A model generated the notes under the pieces. It saw nothing but the letters and a program-made list of their open reading frames with translations, did not search any database and was not told where the DNA came from. The translations under genes were made by a program, and so were the position numbers. 64,000 nucleotides of DNA from Burkholderia pseudomultivorans (GTDB lineage: Bacteria > Pseudomonadota > Gammaproteobacteria > Burkholderiales > Burkholderiaceae), in the NCBI RefSeq assembly GCF_902499075.1, contig NZ_CABVPP010000028.1, positions 22,213-86,212 of the forward strand, given 5' to 3'. Shown piece after piece: positions 14,735 through 23,177 of this stretch (its first letter is position 1; every line of letters begins with the position of its first letter).

Positions 14735-16841
14735 GGTCCGCTCGCCCGGCCTGCGCGAAGTCCTGCGACTGCTCGCGCCGTTTCCGGGACGCACGGCGAT
14801 CGCCGTGCGGGTCGCGCTGATCTGCACGCTGACCGTGCTCGTGACGAGCGCGTATGGCACGCCCGAGGCCGCGCTGTCCGCGTACGTCGTGTTCTTCATG
14901 ATCCGCGCCGACCGCGTGACGAGCATCGTGCTCGAAGCCGCGCTGCTGCTGATCGTCACGATCGTGATCGGGCTCGTGCTCGGCATCGCGATCTTCAGCA
15001 TCGACTATTCGATCCTGCGGGTCGCATGCATGGTCGTGATGTCGGTCGGGCTGCTGTACCTGACGTCGGCGAGCAAGCTGCGCCCGGTCGGCGCGATTCT
15101 CGCGATGATCGTCGGCTTCGGGCTCGACGAGCTCGGCCTTGCGCCGTTCGGCGAAGCGGCGACGCGCGCGCTGCTCTATATCTGGCTGACGATCGCGATC
15201 CCGGTGGGCGTCGCGATCGTCGTCAACCTGCTGATCGCACCGTCGCCGCGCAAGCTCGCGCTCGCGCAGCTCGCCACGCGGCTGCGGCTCGCCGCGCGGC
15301 GACTGCGCGGCGACGACGGCGCGCGCGCCGGCTTCGACGCCAGCCTGCGCGAAGGCGACAAGCAATTGCTGACCTGGCTCAAGCTGTCGAAGCTCGAAGG
15401 CGCGTCGTCCGCCGCCGACATCGTCGCGCTGCGGCAGGCCGTTGCATCGAGCACCGCGCTGCTCGTCGCGGTCGCGCTCGCCGATCGCGAAGCGGATGCG
15501 CGGCTGCCCGACACGTTCGCGGCGCCGATCGCGGCCACGCTCGACGAGATAGCCGCCATCCTCGAACGCGGCGGCTATCCGGTCGACATCACGCTCGCCT
15601 TGCCGCCGGCGGACACGCTGCCGCCGCTCGCGCGCATCGCGGCAGCGGACCTGCACGCGGCGATCACGCGCTTCGCGCAGCCCGATGCGATTGCCGGCTC
15701 GCCGGCGACCGACGCGGCAAAGCCGGCCGCCCCGTCCGGCGAACCGGCCGCATCGCCGACGCCGCCAACCGCACCACGCGGCGGCTTCTTCCTGCCGGAC
15801 GCGCGCACCAATCCCGACCACATCCGCTACGCACTGAAAACGACAGCCGCGGCGATGTTCTGCTACCTGCTGTACTCGCAGCTCGACTGGTCGGGCATCC
15901 ATACGTGCTTCATCACCTGCTACATCGTGTCGCTCGGCTCGACGGCCGAGACGGTCGAGAAGCTGACGCTGCGGATCGCCGGCTGCATCGTCGGCGCGCT
16001 GCTCGGCACCGCCGCGCTCGTGTTCGTCGTGCCGTCGCTGACGTCGATCGGTCAACTGATGGCGCTCGTGTTCGTCGGCGCGTGGCTGTCCGCGTGGGTG
16101 TCGTTCGGCTCGCCGCGCATCGCCTATGCGGGCTTCCAGATCGCGTTCGCGTTCTTCCTGTGCGTGATCCAGGGCGCCGGCCCCGGCTTCGACCTGACGA
16201 TCGCGCGCGATCGCACGATCGGCATCCTGCTCGGCAACGTCGTCGTGTATCTCGTGTTCACGCGCATCTGGCCCGTCAGCATCGGCAAGCAGATCGACGT
16301 CGCGCTCACGGCGCTGCGCGAGCAGTGGCGGCGGCTCGCGCAGATCGCGCAGCCGGCCGAACGGCGCGCACTCGCGGCCGAAGCGTTCGCGCGCCACGGC
16401 GCGATCGCGCAGGAACTCGGCCTCGTCCACTACGAACCGTCGTGGGTGCGGCCGACCGCGGCCTGGCTCGCCACGCGACGGCGCGCGCTGGCCGAACTCG
16501 GCGCGCTCGAAGGCCCGCTGTTCCTGCTCGCCGAACGTGCGCCGGGCGACGCGGCGATCGATGCGCGACTCGCACGCGTGGCCGAACTGCGCGACGACGA
16601 AGCGATGCCGGACGCGCACAATGCGCGTGACGACGAAACCGCGGCGCCGGTCGGCATGCCGCCTTCATCGCGACCGGCCGCGCAGCCGGTGCCGAACGCC
16701 CCGCCTGCGCCGCGCCCCGCCGCACCGCCCGACCCCGCGCGCGATGCGCTGCTGAACCTGATCGACGCGCGACTCGCCGCCATCGCCGATGCCGCGCGTC
16801 AAGCCACTTCGAAGGAGTCTGCCGCTCATGCGCCGACCTGA
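14715..16841 (+). CDS. FUSC/AaeB-type inner-membrane efflux protein
   Basis: 708 residues. Two hydrophobic blocks (about 28-170 and 370-510) hold several membrane segments each, separated by a cytoplasmic region with a Pro/Ala-rich stretch near 330-350. A second Pro/Ala-rich stretch occurs near 645-690. The layout is that of aromatic-acid exporters AaeB/MdtO (FUSC family). Together with the adaptor before it and the TolC-type protein after it, it forms a tripartite exporter for aromatic acids or similar toxic compounds. No regulator lies next to the operon. Confidence 0.92.
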   Translation: MARPAAEVRSPGLREVLRLLAPFPGRTAIAVRVALICTLTVLVTSAYGTPEAALSAYVVFFMIRADRVTSIVLEAALLLIVTIVIGLVLGIAIFSIDYSILRVACMVVMSVGLLYLTSASKLRPVGAILAMIVGFGLDELGLAPFGEAATRALLYIWLTIAIPVGVAIVVNLLIAPSPRKLALAQLATRLRLAARRLRGDDGARAGFDASLREGDKQLLTWLKLSKLEGASSAADIVALRQAVASSTALLVAVALADREADARLPDTFAAPIAATLDEIAAILERGGYPVDITLALPPADTLPPLARIAAADLHAAITRFAQPDAIAGSPATDAAKPAAPSGEPAASPTPPTAPRGGFFLPDARTNPDHIRYALKTTAAAMFCYLLYSQLDWSGIHTCFITCYIVSLGSTAETVEKLTLRIAGCIVGALLGTAALVFVVPSLTSIGQLMALVFVGAWLSAWVSFGSPRIAYAGFQIAFAFFLCVIQGAGPGFDLTIARDRTIGILLGNVVVYLVFTRIWPVSIGKQIDVALTALREQWRRLAQIAQPAERRALAAEAFARHGAIAQELGLVHYEPSWVRPTAAWLATRRRALAELGALEGPLFLLAERAPGDAAIDARLARVAELRDDEAMPDAHNARDDETAAPVGMPPSSRPAAQPVPNAPPAPRPAAPPDPARDALLNLIDARLAAIADAARQATSKESAAHAPT

Positions 16842-18369
16842 ACCGCCGGCCGCGTCGATCGTCGCAGCCGCCCTCGCAAGCGCCGTCGCGCTGGCCGGCT
16901 GCGCGACCTCGTCGATCGATCTCGCCCCCGACGCATCCGACCGCCCGTGGCAGCCGCAGACGTCGGCCGCGGGCGAGATCCTGCCGGCGCCGCCGCGCGC
17001 ATCCGCGGAGACGCACGACTACACGCTGCCCGCCACGCCCGCGCTCGCGTCGGTGTCGCCGCCGGCCGTGCTCGATCCCGCGCACGCGTACACGCTGCCC
17101 GAGCTGATCGACCTCGCCGAATCGACCAACCCGCTGACCCGCATCGCGTGGAACGACGCGCGCAACGCGGCGCTCGCGGTCGGTATCGCGAAGGCTGCCT
17201 ACCTGCCGCAACTGTCGGCGACCGCGATGGGCGCGTACCAGGCCGGCCACGGCTCGACGTCGACGATCCTCGGCGACGCGTCGAGCGACACGACCGTGCA
17301 CGGCACGATCTCCGCACTGTCGCTGCAATGGCTGCTGTTCGACTTCGGCGGCCGCGCGGCACGCGTCGAGGCGGCCGAACAGGCATCGATCGCGTCGAAC
17401 GTCGCATTCACGGCCGTGCACCAGCAGGTGATCCACGATGTGACCGTCGGCTACTACCGGTACGAAGCCGCACGCTCGCGCGCGCTCAGCGCGGAGCAGG
17501 GACTCGCGAACGCCGATGCGATCCTCGCGGCGTCGCGCGCGCGACTCAGGCACGGCGTCGGCACCGTCGTCGAGCTCGCACAGGCAACGCAGAACCGCGC
17601 GCAGGCGAACCTCGCGCTCGTGCAGGCGCGCGGCGCGGAAAGCGACGCCTACCTCGGCCTCGTCTCCGCACTCGGCATCTCGCCGCTGTCGAAGCCGACC
17701 ATCGCCGCGCTGCCCGTACGGCCGCTGCCGGCTACGCTCGGCTCGTCGGTCGATGCGATCGTGGCGGACGCGATCGCGCGCCGCCCCGACCTGCAGGGCG
17801 CGTATGCGCTCGAGAAGGCCAACCGCGCGAAGATCAAGGCCGCGGAGGCCGCCTTCATGCCGAGGGTGTTCCTGTCCGCGTCGACGTCGTATGCGAGCGG
17901 CCACACGGCCATCTCCGCGCTGCCCGCGATCGGCGACCAGGCGCCGACCGTCAACCTGAACGGCAGCCGCTATGGCGGCGGCGTGTTCCTCGGCGTGACG
18001 ATTCCGCTGTACGACGGCGGCCTGCGCTCGGCCGTGCTGATGCAGGCGCGCAACGATGCGCAGAGCGCAACCGAACGCCTGACGCGCACGAAAGAGGAAG
18101 CCGTGCGCCAGGTCGTCGCCGCGCAGAACGCGGTGCAGACGAGCCTCGCGTCGCACGATGCCGCGAAGGCGCTCGTCGATGCCGCACAGACGAGCTACGA
18201 CGCGGCGCTGACCGCGTACCGCAGCGGCGTCGGCTCGATCACCGATGCGACGCTCGCGCAGAGCCAGCTGCTCGCGGCGCGCAATGCCGAAGTCGACAGC
18301 TATGCCGGCGCGCTGTCGGCGGCCGCCGCGCTCGCGCTCGCGACCGGGACGATCGGTTCGGCGCGGTGA
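16828..18369 (+). CDS. TolC/OprM-family outer-membrane efflux lipoprotein
   Basis: 513 residues from the ATG preceded by AAGGAG at 16812-16817. A signal peptide with lipobox LAGC gives a lipid-anchored protein. Two repeated TolC-type domains follow, with long heptad-rich helices (for example QATQNRAQANLALVQARGA) and paired strands. It overlaps the FUSC gene end by 14 bases and closes the operon. A longer in-frame start 13 codons earlier lacks a ribosome site. Confidence 0.92.
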   Translation: MRRPEPPAASIVAAALASAVALAGCATSSIDLAPDASDRPWQPQTSAAGEILPAPPRASAETHDYTLPATPALASVSPPAVLDPAHAYTLPELIDLAESTNPLTRIAWNDARNAALAVGIAKAAYLPQLSATAMGAYQAGHGSTSTILGDASSDTTVHGTISALSLQWLLFDFGGRAARVEAAEQASIASNVAFTAVHQQVIHDVTVGYYRYEAARSRALSAEQGLANADAILAASRARLRHGVGTVVELAQATQNRAQANLALVQARGAESDAYLGLVSALGISPLSKPTIAALPVRPLPATLGSSVDAIVADAIARRPDLQGAYALEKANRAKIKAAEAAFMPRVFLSASTSYASGHTAISALPAIGDQAPTVNLNGSRYGGGVFLGVTIPLYDGGLRSAVLMQARNDAQSATERLTRTKEEAVRQVVAAQNAVQTSLASHDAAKALVDAAQTSYDAALTAYRSGVGSITDATLAQSQLLAARNAEVDSYAGALSAAAALALATGTIGSAR

Positions 18370-18415
18370 CGCCTGCGGAAGGCGACGGCCTGCCCGCCTT
18401 CCGCTGTCGCCGCGG

Positions 18416-18445
18416 TTGACGCCCGCGTGCGCCGCCCACTAGAAT
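18416..18445 (+). promoter_or_regulatory. Predicted sigma-70 promoter of mgtC
   Basis: TTGACG at 18416-18421 and TAGAAT at 18440-18445 are separated by 18 bases. The start site would be near 18452, leaving a leader of about 250 bases before the mgtC ATG. Confidence 0.6.
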
Positions 18446-18451
18446 GCCGCG

Positions 18452-18703
18452 CATTCTCCCTTCAGGAACCATCGTGGACAGTTGCAGCACTCCGTTGCGT
18501 GCGCCGCTTGCCGCCTGAACGCCTGTCCGCCGCAGTTCCCTGCTCCGGCTCGCGTTCCGCGAGCCTCGCACGCCTCCCGTTTCACACTGAATGACGCATT
18601 CGCGCGGTACAGTACCGCGCGATGACGGCCTTCGTCGCGCCGCCGCCGGCATTGCGCCGCAGCGGCGCCGGCCGGCATGCGCCTCTTGCACGGCAGGACA
18701 ACC
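18452..18703 (+). promoter_or_regulatory. Long structured 5' leader of mgtC with possible upstream ORF
   Basis: The leader holds a possible 14-codon reading frame starting at the GTG near 18474 (VDSCSTPLRAPLAA), preceded by CAGGAA. A perfect 8-bp hairpin follows (GGCTCGCG-TTC-CGCGAGCC, 18547-18565), then a second inverted repeat around 18601-18621 (CGCGCGG, loop TACAGTA, CCGCGCG). mgtC leaders of enteric bacteria are known to be regulatory through short ORFs and hairpins. Whether this one works so is inference. Confidence 0.4.
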
Positions 18704-19411
18704 ATGACTTTCGATTTCGCACTCCGACTTTTCACCGCGTTCGCCTGCGGCGTCGCGATCGGCCTTGAACGCCAAATGCGCCAGCGCACGGCGGGCCTGC
18801 GCACGATCACGCTGGTCGCGAGCGGCGCCTGCCTGTTCGTCACGCTCGGCGTGCTGACCGGCAACGGCGTCGCGGGCGTCACGCAGATCGCCGCGTACGT
18901 CGTATCGGGCGTCGGCTTCCTCGGCGGCGGCGTGATCATGCGCGACAAGGGCTCGATCCAGGGCATCAATACGGCCGCGACGCTCTGGTGTTCGGCCGCC
19001 GTCGGCGTGCTGTCGGGCTCCGGCCATTACGTGCCCGCGCTGGCCGGCACGGGCGTCGTGCTGCTCACCAACACGGTGCTGCGCGGCGTCAGCCAGGCGA
19101 TCAACGCGACGCCCGTGTCGAACGCCGACCTCGTGCGCGAATACCAGATCACCGTGATCTGCCTCGCCGCCGACGAGGTGCATATCCGCACGCTGCTGTC
19201 GAATTCGATGTATGCGAAGCCGCTGTCGTTCCAGAGCCTGACGAGCGAGGACGTGCCCGATCAGCCGGACCGGCTGAAGGTGACCGCGACGCTGAAGCTG
19301 CATCCGAAGGATCAGCAGAAGCTCGAGCAGATCGCGAGCCGGATCAGCATGGAGAAGAGCATTTCAAGCGTGAGCTGGACCGCGAAGGAAGCGGAACCGA
19401 TGATGGAGTGA
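18704..19411 (+). CDS. mgtC: MgtC/SapB-family membrane protein
   Basis: 235 residues. The N-terminal hydrophobic half has about four membrane segments and the family hallmark GLERQMRQRTAGLRT near 20-34, followed by GVGFLGGG. A soluble C-terminal domain of about 90 residues follows. MgtC proteins support growth at low magnesium and survival in macrophages and bind or inhibit the F-type ATPase in some species. Start MTFDF is chosen over an upstream in-frame ATG. It converges on cepR. Confidence 0.88.
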   Translation: MTFDFALRLFTAFACGVAIGLERQMRQRTAGLRTITLVASGACLFVTLGVLTGNGVAGVTQIAAYVVSGVGFLGGGVIMRDKGSIQGINTAATLWCSAAVGVLSGSGHYVPALAGTGVVLLTNTVLRGVSQAINATPVSNADLVREYQITVICLAADEVHIRTLLSNSMYAKPLSFQSLTSEDVPDQPDRLKVTATLKLHPKDQQKLEQIASRISMEKSISSVSWTAKEAEPMME

Positions 19412-19511
19412 CCGGTGCCGGGCGCGCGACGTGCCCGATCTGCCACTGGGCGCTTGCCCGGTGCAGGCCCGTCCGACTCGCCGCCGGTGCCGTGCCTGCC
19501 GCCCGGCCGCG

Positions 19512-20231
19512 TCAGGGCGTTTCGATGAGTCCCGCCGAAATCGCCTTGACGACCGCCTGGACCTTGTTCGTCGCGCCGAGCTTCTCGAGGATGTTGTTGA
19601 CGTGGAAGTTGACCGTCCGCTCCGAGATGCTGAGGATCTGGCCGATCTCGCAGGCGGTCTTGCCTTCGGCGGTCCAGCACAGCACCTCGCGCTCGCGTGC
19701 GGTCAGCGTGACCCGCGCCTCGGGCGACAGCTTCGGCACCATGAAGCGGCTCATCAGCGAATGCGACAGGTTCGCCAGCCAGTTCGTCTGCAGCGTCAGC
19801 ATGTTGATCTCGGCGGGCGTCAGCGGATCGGCGTGGCGCGCGATGCTGAGCAGCCCGAATGCGCCGCGCGCCGCCCAGCTCGACTGCGCGACGCCGACCG
19901 ACAGCCCGCAATCGCGCGCGTCCCGCCAGAGCGGGCACGGCTCGATCTTGTCGACGTCCGGCCAGACGATCATGTTCGTGCTCATCGCGCCGTCGCGGAC
20001 CGTCGAATCGATCTCGATATAGTTCTGCGCCTGGTAGTGCGCCATCCAGCCGTCCGGATAGGTATCGAAGATCGCGACGGCCGGCTTCGACACGGGCAGC
20101 GGCACGCGGATGCCGTAGCTGCAATATTCGAAGCCGAGCCGCCTCGAATAGGCGGCGATCCGCTGGAAGAGCTGCTGCTCGTCTTCCGCGGCGCTGAATT
20201 GATCGTAGGCATCCTGCCAGCGCAGTTCCAT
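19512..20231 (-). CDS. cepR: LuxR-type quorum-sensing regulator CepR
   Basis: 239 residues, the length of Bcc CepR. The N-terminal autoinducer-binding domain (about 20-165) holds the conserved WPDVDKIEPCPLW-type block and the Trp/Tyr/Asp residues lining the octanoyl-homoserine-lactone pocket. The C-terminal LuxR helix-turn-helix (about 173-230) contains LTAREREVL and ISERTVNFH. I recognise it as CepR from near-identity to the sequence I remember from B. cenocepacia. With CepI it controls proteases, siderophore and virulence genes. It diverges from rsaM. Confidence 0.96.
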   Translation of the reverse strand: MELRWQDAYDQFSAAEDEQQLFQRIAAYSRRLGFEYCSYGIRVPLPVSKPAVAIFDTYPDGWMAHYQAQNYIEIDSTVRDGAMSTNMIVWPDVDKIEPCPLWRDARDCGLSVGVAQSSWAARGAFGLLSIARHADPLTPAEINMLTLQTNWLANLSHSLMSRFMVPKLSPEARVTLTAREREVLCWTAEGKTACEIGQILSISERTVNFHVNNILEKLGATNKVQAVVKAISAGLIETP

Positions 20232-20252
20232 TGGTTCTCCGACAACGTCACG

Positions 20253-20275
20253 CTGTCATACTTGTCAGGTTTCAG
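20253..20275 (+). promoter_or_regulatory. Possible degenerate cep box between cepR and rsaM
   Basis: An imperfect dyad starting CTGTCAT and ending GTTTCAG (23 bases) resembles the cep box half-sites CTGTAA and TTACAG. It lies 30 bases before the rsaM ATG and 22 bases upstream of cepR. It would allow CepR to control rsaM and itself. Weaker than the cepI box. Confidence 0.4.
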
Positions 20276-20304
20276 CGCCCGTTCGGTGCTGATACATTCC
20301 ACGC

Positions 20305-20748
20305 ATGACTTCCCCCTTGCTTCACCCGGCCGCCGGCCCGTCTCCGGACGGCTACGTGCGCCTGCCCGCAAGCGCACTGGCCGGGCTTGCGCTCGACCAT
20401 GTCGCGAGCGGCCTCGACGCATCGCTGCTGGCCGAACTGCGCGACAACGCGATCGACGCACGCGTCGCCGGCTACACGGAATGGCAGCGGCCGGCCAGCC
20501 CCGGCGTCGCCTACGTAACCGTCGGCTGGGACTGGTACCTCGAACGCGCTACGGGCGCGTTCATGCTGGCGGGCCACGACGTCCGCAGCAACCTGATGGC
20601 CATCGACGCCACCGGCGCCGACATCGGCATGTCCGGCACCGCCGCCGCGCTCGCAGCGCGGCTTGCGCACCTCGACTGGGCCGCCGCGGTCGCATCGGCC
20701 ATCCTCGGGCACGACGCCGCCCATCATGCCGGCCCGACGCTTCAGTGA
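20305..20748 (+). CDS. rsaM: RsaM-like quorum-sensing modulator (DUF4902)
   Basis: 147 residues, soluble, no helix-turn-helix visible. Its place between divergent cepR and cepI and its length match the B. cenocepacia gene BCAM1869, described as an RsaM-like repressor of homoserine-lactone production. Features include a Trp-rich segment (VGWDWYLERATGAF). It is read in the same direction as cepI with a 211-base gap containing the cep box. It probably dampens CepI/CepR output; the mechanism is not evident from the sequence. Confidence 0.9.
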   Translation: MTSPLLHPAAGPSPDGYVRLPASALAGLALDHVASGLDASLLAELRDNAIDARVAGYTEWQRPASPGVAYVTVGWDWYLERATGAFMLAGHDVRSNLMAIDATGADIGMSGTAAALAARLAHLDWAAAVASAILGHDAAHHAGPTLQ

Positions 20749-20881
20749 CAACTGCCGGCCGCGCATTCCTCTGACATTTCCGCATGGCTGGCGCTCTTTA
20801 TAAGCAAAACCGGCCCGGTTTTCAATCCCGCCGGTCAGGAACGCGTTACCGTCTGCCAAGCAGCGGCCCCGCGTTCGTACC

Positions 20882-20903
20882 CTGTAAGAGTTGCCAGTTA
20901 CGG
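20882..20903 (+). promoter_or_regulatory. cep box upstream of cepI
   Basis: A 22-bp near-palindrome: CTGTAAGAGTT followed by GCCAGTTACGG. It matches the known cep box (CTGTAA-N10-TTACAG) except for a few positions. It lies about 57 bases before the cepI ATG, the expected place for activation by CepR bound to its signal. Confidence 0.9.
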
Positions 20904-20959
20904 CCCGGTCGGAACGCGCGCTGTAATGCATGCATACCAAGGCCAGATCCGAGGACACC

Positions 20960-21568
20960 ATGCAGACCTTCGTTCACGAGGGCGGGCGGTTGCCACCCGA
21001 ACATGCGGCGGAACTCGGGCGCTACCGACGCCGCGTGTTCGTCGAGCAGCTCGGCTGGGCGCTCCCGGCGGCGAACGATGGTGTCGAACGCGACCAGTTC
21101 GATCGCGACGATACGGTCTACGTGTCCGCGCGCAGCGGCGGCGGTCGGATGTGCGGATGCGCGCGCCTGCTGCCGACGACGCGCCCGTATCTGCTGATGT
21201 CGCTGTTCGCGGACCTGATCGCGGCCGACATGCCGCTGCCGCAGTCGGCTGCCGTATGGGAACTGTCGCGGTTCGCCGCGACCGGCGACGAAAACGGCGC
21301 GGACCGCGCGGAATGGGCGGTGCGTCCGATGCTGGCGGCGGTCGTGTCGTGCGCGGCGCAGCTCGGCGCGCGGCAGTTGATCGGCGTGACGTTCGCGAGC
21401 TTGGAGCGGCTCTTTCGCCGGATCGGCATACACGCGCACCGCGCCGGCCCGCCGAAACAGGTGGATGGACGTCTGGTGGTCGCGTGCTGGATCGACATCG
21501 ATCCGCAAACGTTTGCAGCACTTGGAATCGAGCCGGGATTGGCTGCCCGGCCGGCCATCGCCGCCTGA
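20960..21568 (+). CDS. cepI: Acyl-homoserine-lactone synthase CepI
   Basis: 202 residues of the LuxI family. The conserved active-site residues are visible: Arg/Phe/Trp in GRYRRRVFVEQLGW, Asp residues in ERDQFDRDD, CGCARLLPTTRPYLL, and WELSRFA with Glu and Arg. Start ATG 20960 follows GAGGA. It makes octanoyl-homoserine lactone from acyl carrier protein and S-adenosylmethionine. It is activated through the cep box at 20882-20903. The next gene follows after 51 bases and is probably co-transcribed. Confidence 0.97.
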   Translation: MQTFVHEGGRLPPEHAAELGRYRRRVFVEQLGWALPAANDGVERDQFDRDDTVYVSARSGGGRMCGCARLLPTTRPYLLMSLFADLIAADMPLPQSAAVWELSRFAATGDENGADRAEWAVRPMLAAVVSCAAQLGARQLIGVTFASLERLFRRIGIHAHRAGPPKQVDGRLVVACWIDIDPQTFAALGIEPGLAARPAIAA

Positions 21569-21619
21569 ACCGGAACGCGCGTATTCCGGCGGGCGGCATC
21601 GTAACGAAGGAGAAACAAC

Positions 21620-22387
21620 GTGGACCAGCCTCAGGTCTTTCGCGCGATGATGCCCGGCTTGACGAGCGCCGACGGCGCGCGCATCGCGATCGCCTATCCG
21701 TCGTATGCCCGGCCGCTGCCGCTCGCTCGGCTCGACCGGCGCGGGCTGGTGTTCCGCGCCGCCGGCGCGGCGCCGCTCGTCTGCGGGCTGCCGCGCGCGG
21801 CGACTTTGCTGGTCGCGGACGAGCCGCTTTGCGCGCTGCGCGTCGTGATCCGCGACGTCGCGCCGACCGGCGACGGCCGGCACGACCTGACGATGCAGCC
21901 GTCCGGCGCCGCCGGCGACGAATTGCTGTGGCACGCGCTGCGCGACCGCGCGCCTTACGGACGGATCCAGCGTCCGCTCGCACCGGTCGATACGACGGTA
22001 CTCGCGCCGGACAGCGAGCCGTACGCCGCGCCTGGCGACGCCGCTCGCCCGTCGCGCAGCGCGGCGTTCCGGCTGCAGTCCCGTGGCGATGCACTGTTCT
22101 TCGCGGACTGGATCGAATATCACTTCGACGAACTGCGTGCGCTGTCGCAACGGCATGGGCCGCAGTTGCAGCTCAACGAGCTCGAACGGCAGGTTTCCGA
22201 CGACGAGGTCGACGTGCGCTTCGTGTACGACATCCACGGGCATGCGACGCGGCATGTGCTGAACGACTGCGCGCGCGAGGCCTGCGCGTGGATCGAGACG
22301 GAGATGCGCGACAAATTCGCGCTGCCGGTCGCGCAGGGGCGATTCGGCGGCGGGCATCCGGCGCATGCGCGAACCGCCGGTGGGTAG
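21620..22387 (+). CDS. Conserved hypothetical protein downstream of cepI (DUF5594-like)
   Basis: 255 residues, soluble, starting at GTG with AAGGAG seven bases before it. No catalytic motif is apparent. The C-terminal part (ADWIEYHFDELRALSQRHG, then VRFVYDIHGHA) looks folded and acidic. The gene sits where BCAM1871 lies in B. cenocepacia, which I recall as a cepI-linked gene of unknown function. Spacing suggests one transcript with cepI. Confidence 0.8.
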   Translation: MDQPQVFRAMMPGLTSADGARIAIAYPSYARPLPLARLDRRGLVFRAAGAAPLVCGLPRAATLLVADEPLCALRVVIRDVAPTGDGRHDLTMQPSGAAGDELLWHALRDRAPYGRIQRPLAPVDTTVLAPDSEPYAAPGDAARPSRSAAFRLQSRGDALFFADWIEYHFDELRALSQRHGPQLQLNELERQVSDDEVDVRFVYDIHGHATRHVLNDCAREACAWIETEMRDKFALPVAQGRFGGGHPAHARTAGG

Positions 22388-22444
22388 CGGGACAGGCTTG
22401 CAGCGGACGGATGGCGGGACTGCCGTTGCTGCGGCACTGCATCT

Positions 22445-22483
22445 TGTTGCATCGATACAACAGGCGACTCGACCGATACAACA
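22445..22483. promoter_or_regulatory. Operator-like palindrome with extra half-site
   Basis: TGTTGCATCGATACAACA (22445-22462) is an 18-bp inverted repeat with one mismatched pair, centred on ATCGAT. The half-site CGATACAACA recurs at 22474-22483, exactly 21 bases on. It lies just before a promoter-like sequence at 22489-22517. The binding protein is unknown. Confidence 0.5.
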
Positions 22484-22488
22484 AAGGG

Positions 22489-22517
22489 TTGCTTCTTACA
22501 GGGTTTTCCCTTAAATT
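22489..22517 (+). promoter_or_regulatory. Predicted promoter of candidate small RNA
   Basis: TTGCTT at 22489-22494, 17-base spacer, TAAATT at 22512-22517. There is no gene start downstream; a terminator follows about 40 bases on. Confidence 0.45.
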
Positions 22518-22522
22518 AACAC

Positions 22523-22579
22523 CTGTCTCCTCCATGTCTCCAAACATGGATTCGGCCCGCTCACGTAGCGGGCTTTTTT
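22523..22579 (+). ncRNA. Candidate small RNA with anti-Shine-Dalgarno stretch
   Basis: From the predicted promoter the transcript would be about 57 nt. It has an unpaired pyrimidine-rich 5' end (CCTGTCTCCTCC), a 7-bp hairpin (TCCATGT, loop CTCCAA, ACATGGA, 22531-22550) and the terminator hairpin with its T run. CUCC motifs in single-stranded positions are typical of small RNAs that block ribosome binding. Inference only; it could also just be the end of the cepI-operon message. Confidence 0.4.
22555..22579 (+). terminator. Rho-independent terminator after the cepI operon
   Basis: GCCCGCT-CACGT-AGCGGGC (22555-22573) followed by six T. Perfect 7-bp GC-rich stem. Confidence 0.9.
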
Positions 22580-22610
22580 ATTGTCCGTACGATCCGTCGA
22601 ACCACCGACG

Positions 22611-22901
22611 CTAGAGGCGCGCAGCCATGCCCGCCGCGTGTTTCTGCCACCAGTACAGCGCCGCGATCAGCGCGACGCACGCGACGAATACCAGCCGCCC
22701 GCGCCAACGTCCCTCTTTCGTGGCCGGCGCCCCCGAAAAGCCGGCACTGCCGCCCATCGCGGCCACCAGGATCTCGAACGCCAGCATCGCCACGATCATC
22801 ATGCCCTTGGATACCGCGCCGAAGATACGCGCCAGCGCGGTCGACCAGCGGGACTGGCGGTAAGGTCCGGAAACCGGACGACGCAGATCGGGTTCGCTCA
22901 T
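22611..22901 (-). CDS. Small membrane protein, unknown function
   Basis: 96 residues from MSEPDLRRP. There are two hydrophobic segments, about 25-48 (IFGAVSKGMMIVAMLAFEI) and 72-90 (VFVACVALIAALYWW), joined by a Gly/Ser-rich loop. The start is supported by GAGAGACAAC before the ATG; the longer in-frame start lacks this. No family recognised. It stands alone, convergent with the cepI operon. Confidence 0.6.
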   Translation of the reverse strand: MSEPDLRRPVSGPYRQSRWSTALARIFGAVSKGMMIVAMLAFEILVAAMGGSAGFSGAPATKEGRWRGRLVFVACVALIAALYWWQKHAAGMAARL

Positions 22902-23177
22902 TGTTGTCTCTCGCAAGGCGGGACGTCGGCAAAGCCGGCCTCCAACGACACCACCGCCGATCACGGCTATCAGGCGCGCACGTCTTCGAATGTGCGAGCG
23001 ACTGGATCACGCTTGTGCCGGGACGTCGCGGCAACGCGGCTCGTTGATGTGAAACCGAAGCCGACCACGACAATACTCACACGATAGCCGCGCCCGCAAG
23101 CGTCCACGCGCGTCCCTCGTCGAAGTATCCGCGGCGAAGGTTCACGCGGGTCGGGCGGGATACCGGTTTCCCAGCTA

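Noticed and set aside
14571-16619. Long minus-strand frame opposite the FUSC gene
   Set aside because: Composition typical of high-GC antisense frames; the plus-strand protein has clear membrane segments and operon overlaps.
20806-20822. AAAACCGG-C-CCGGTTTT palindrome between rsaM and cepI, considered as an rsaM terminator
   Set aside because: The T run is only four bases and a CG-rich sequence follows; left as an unassigned inverted repeat.
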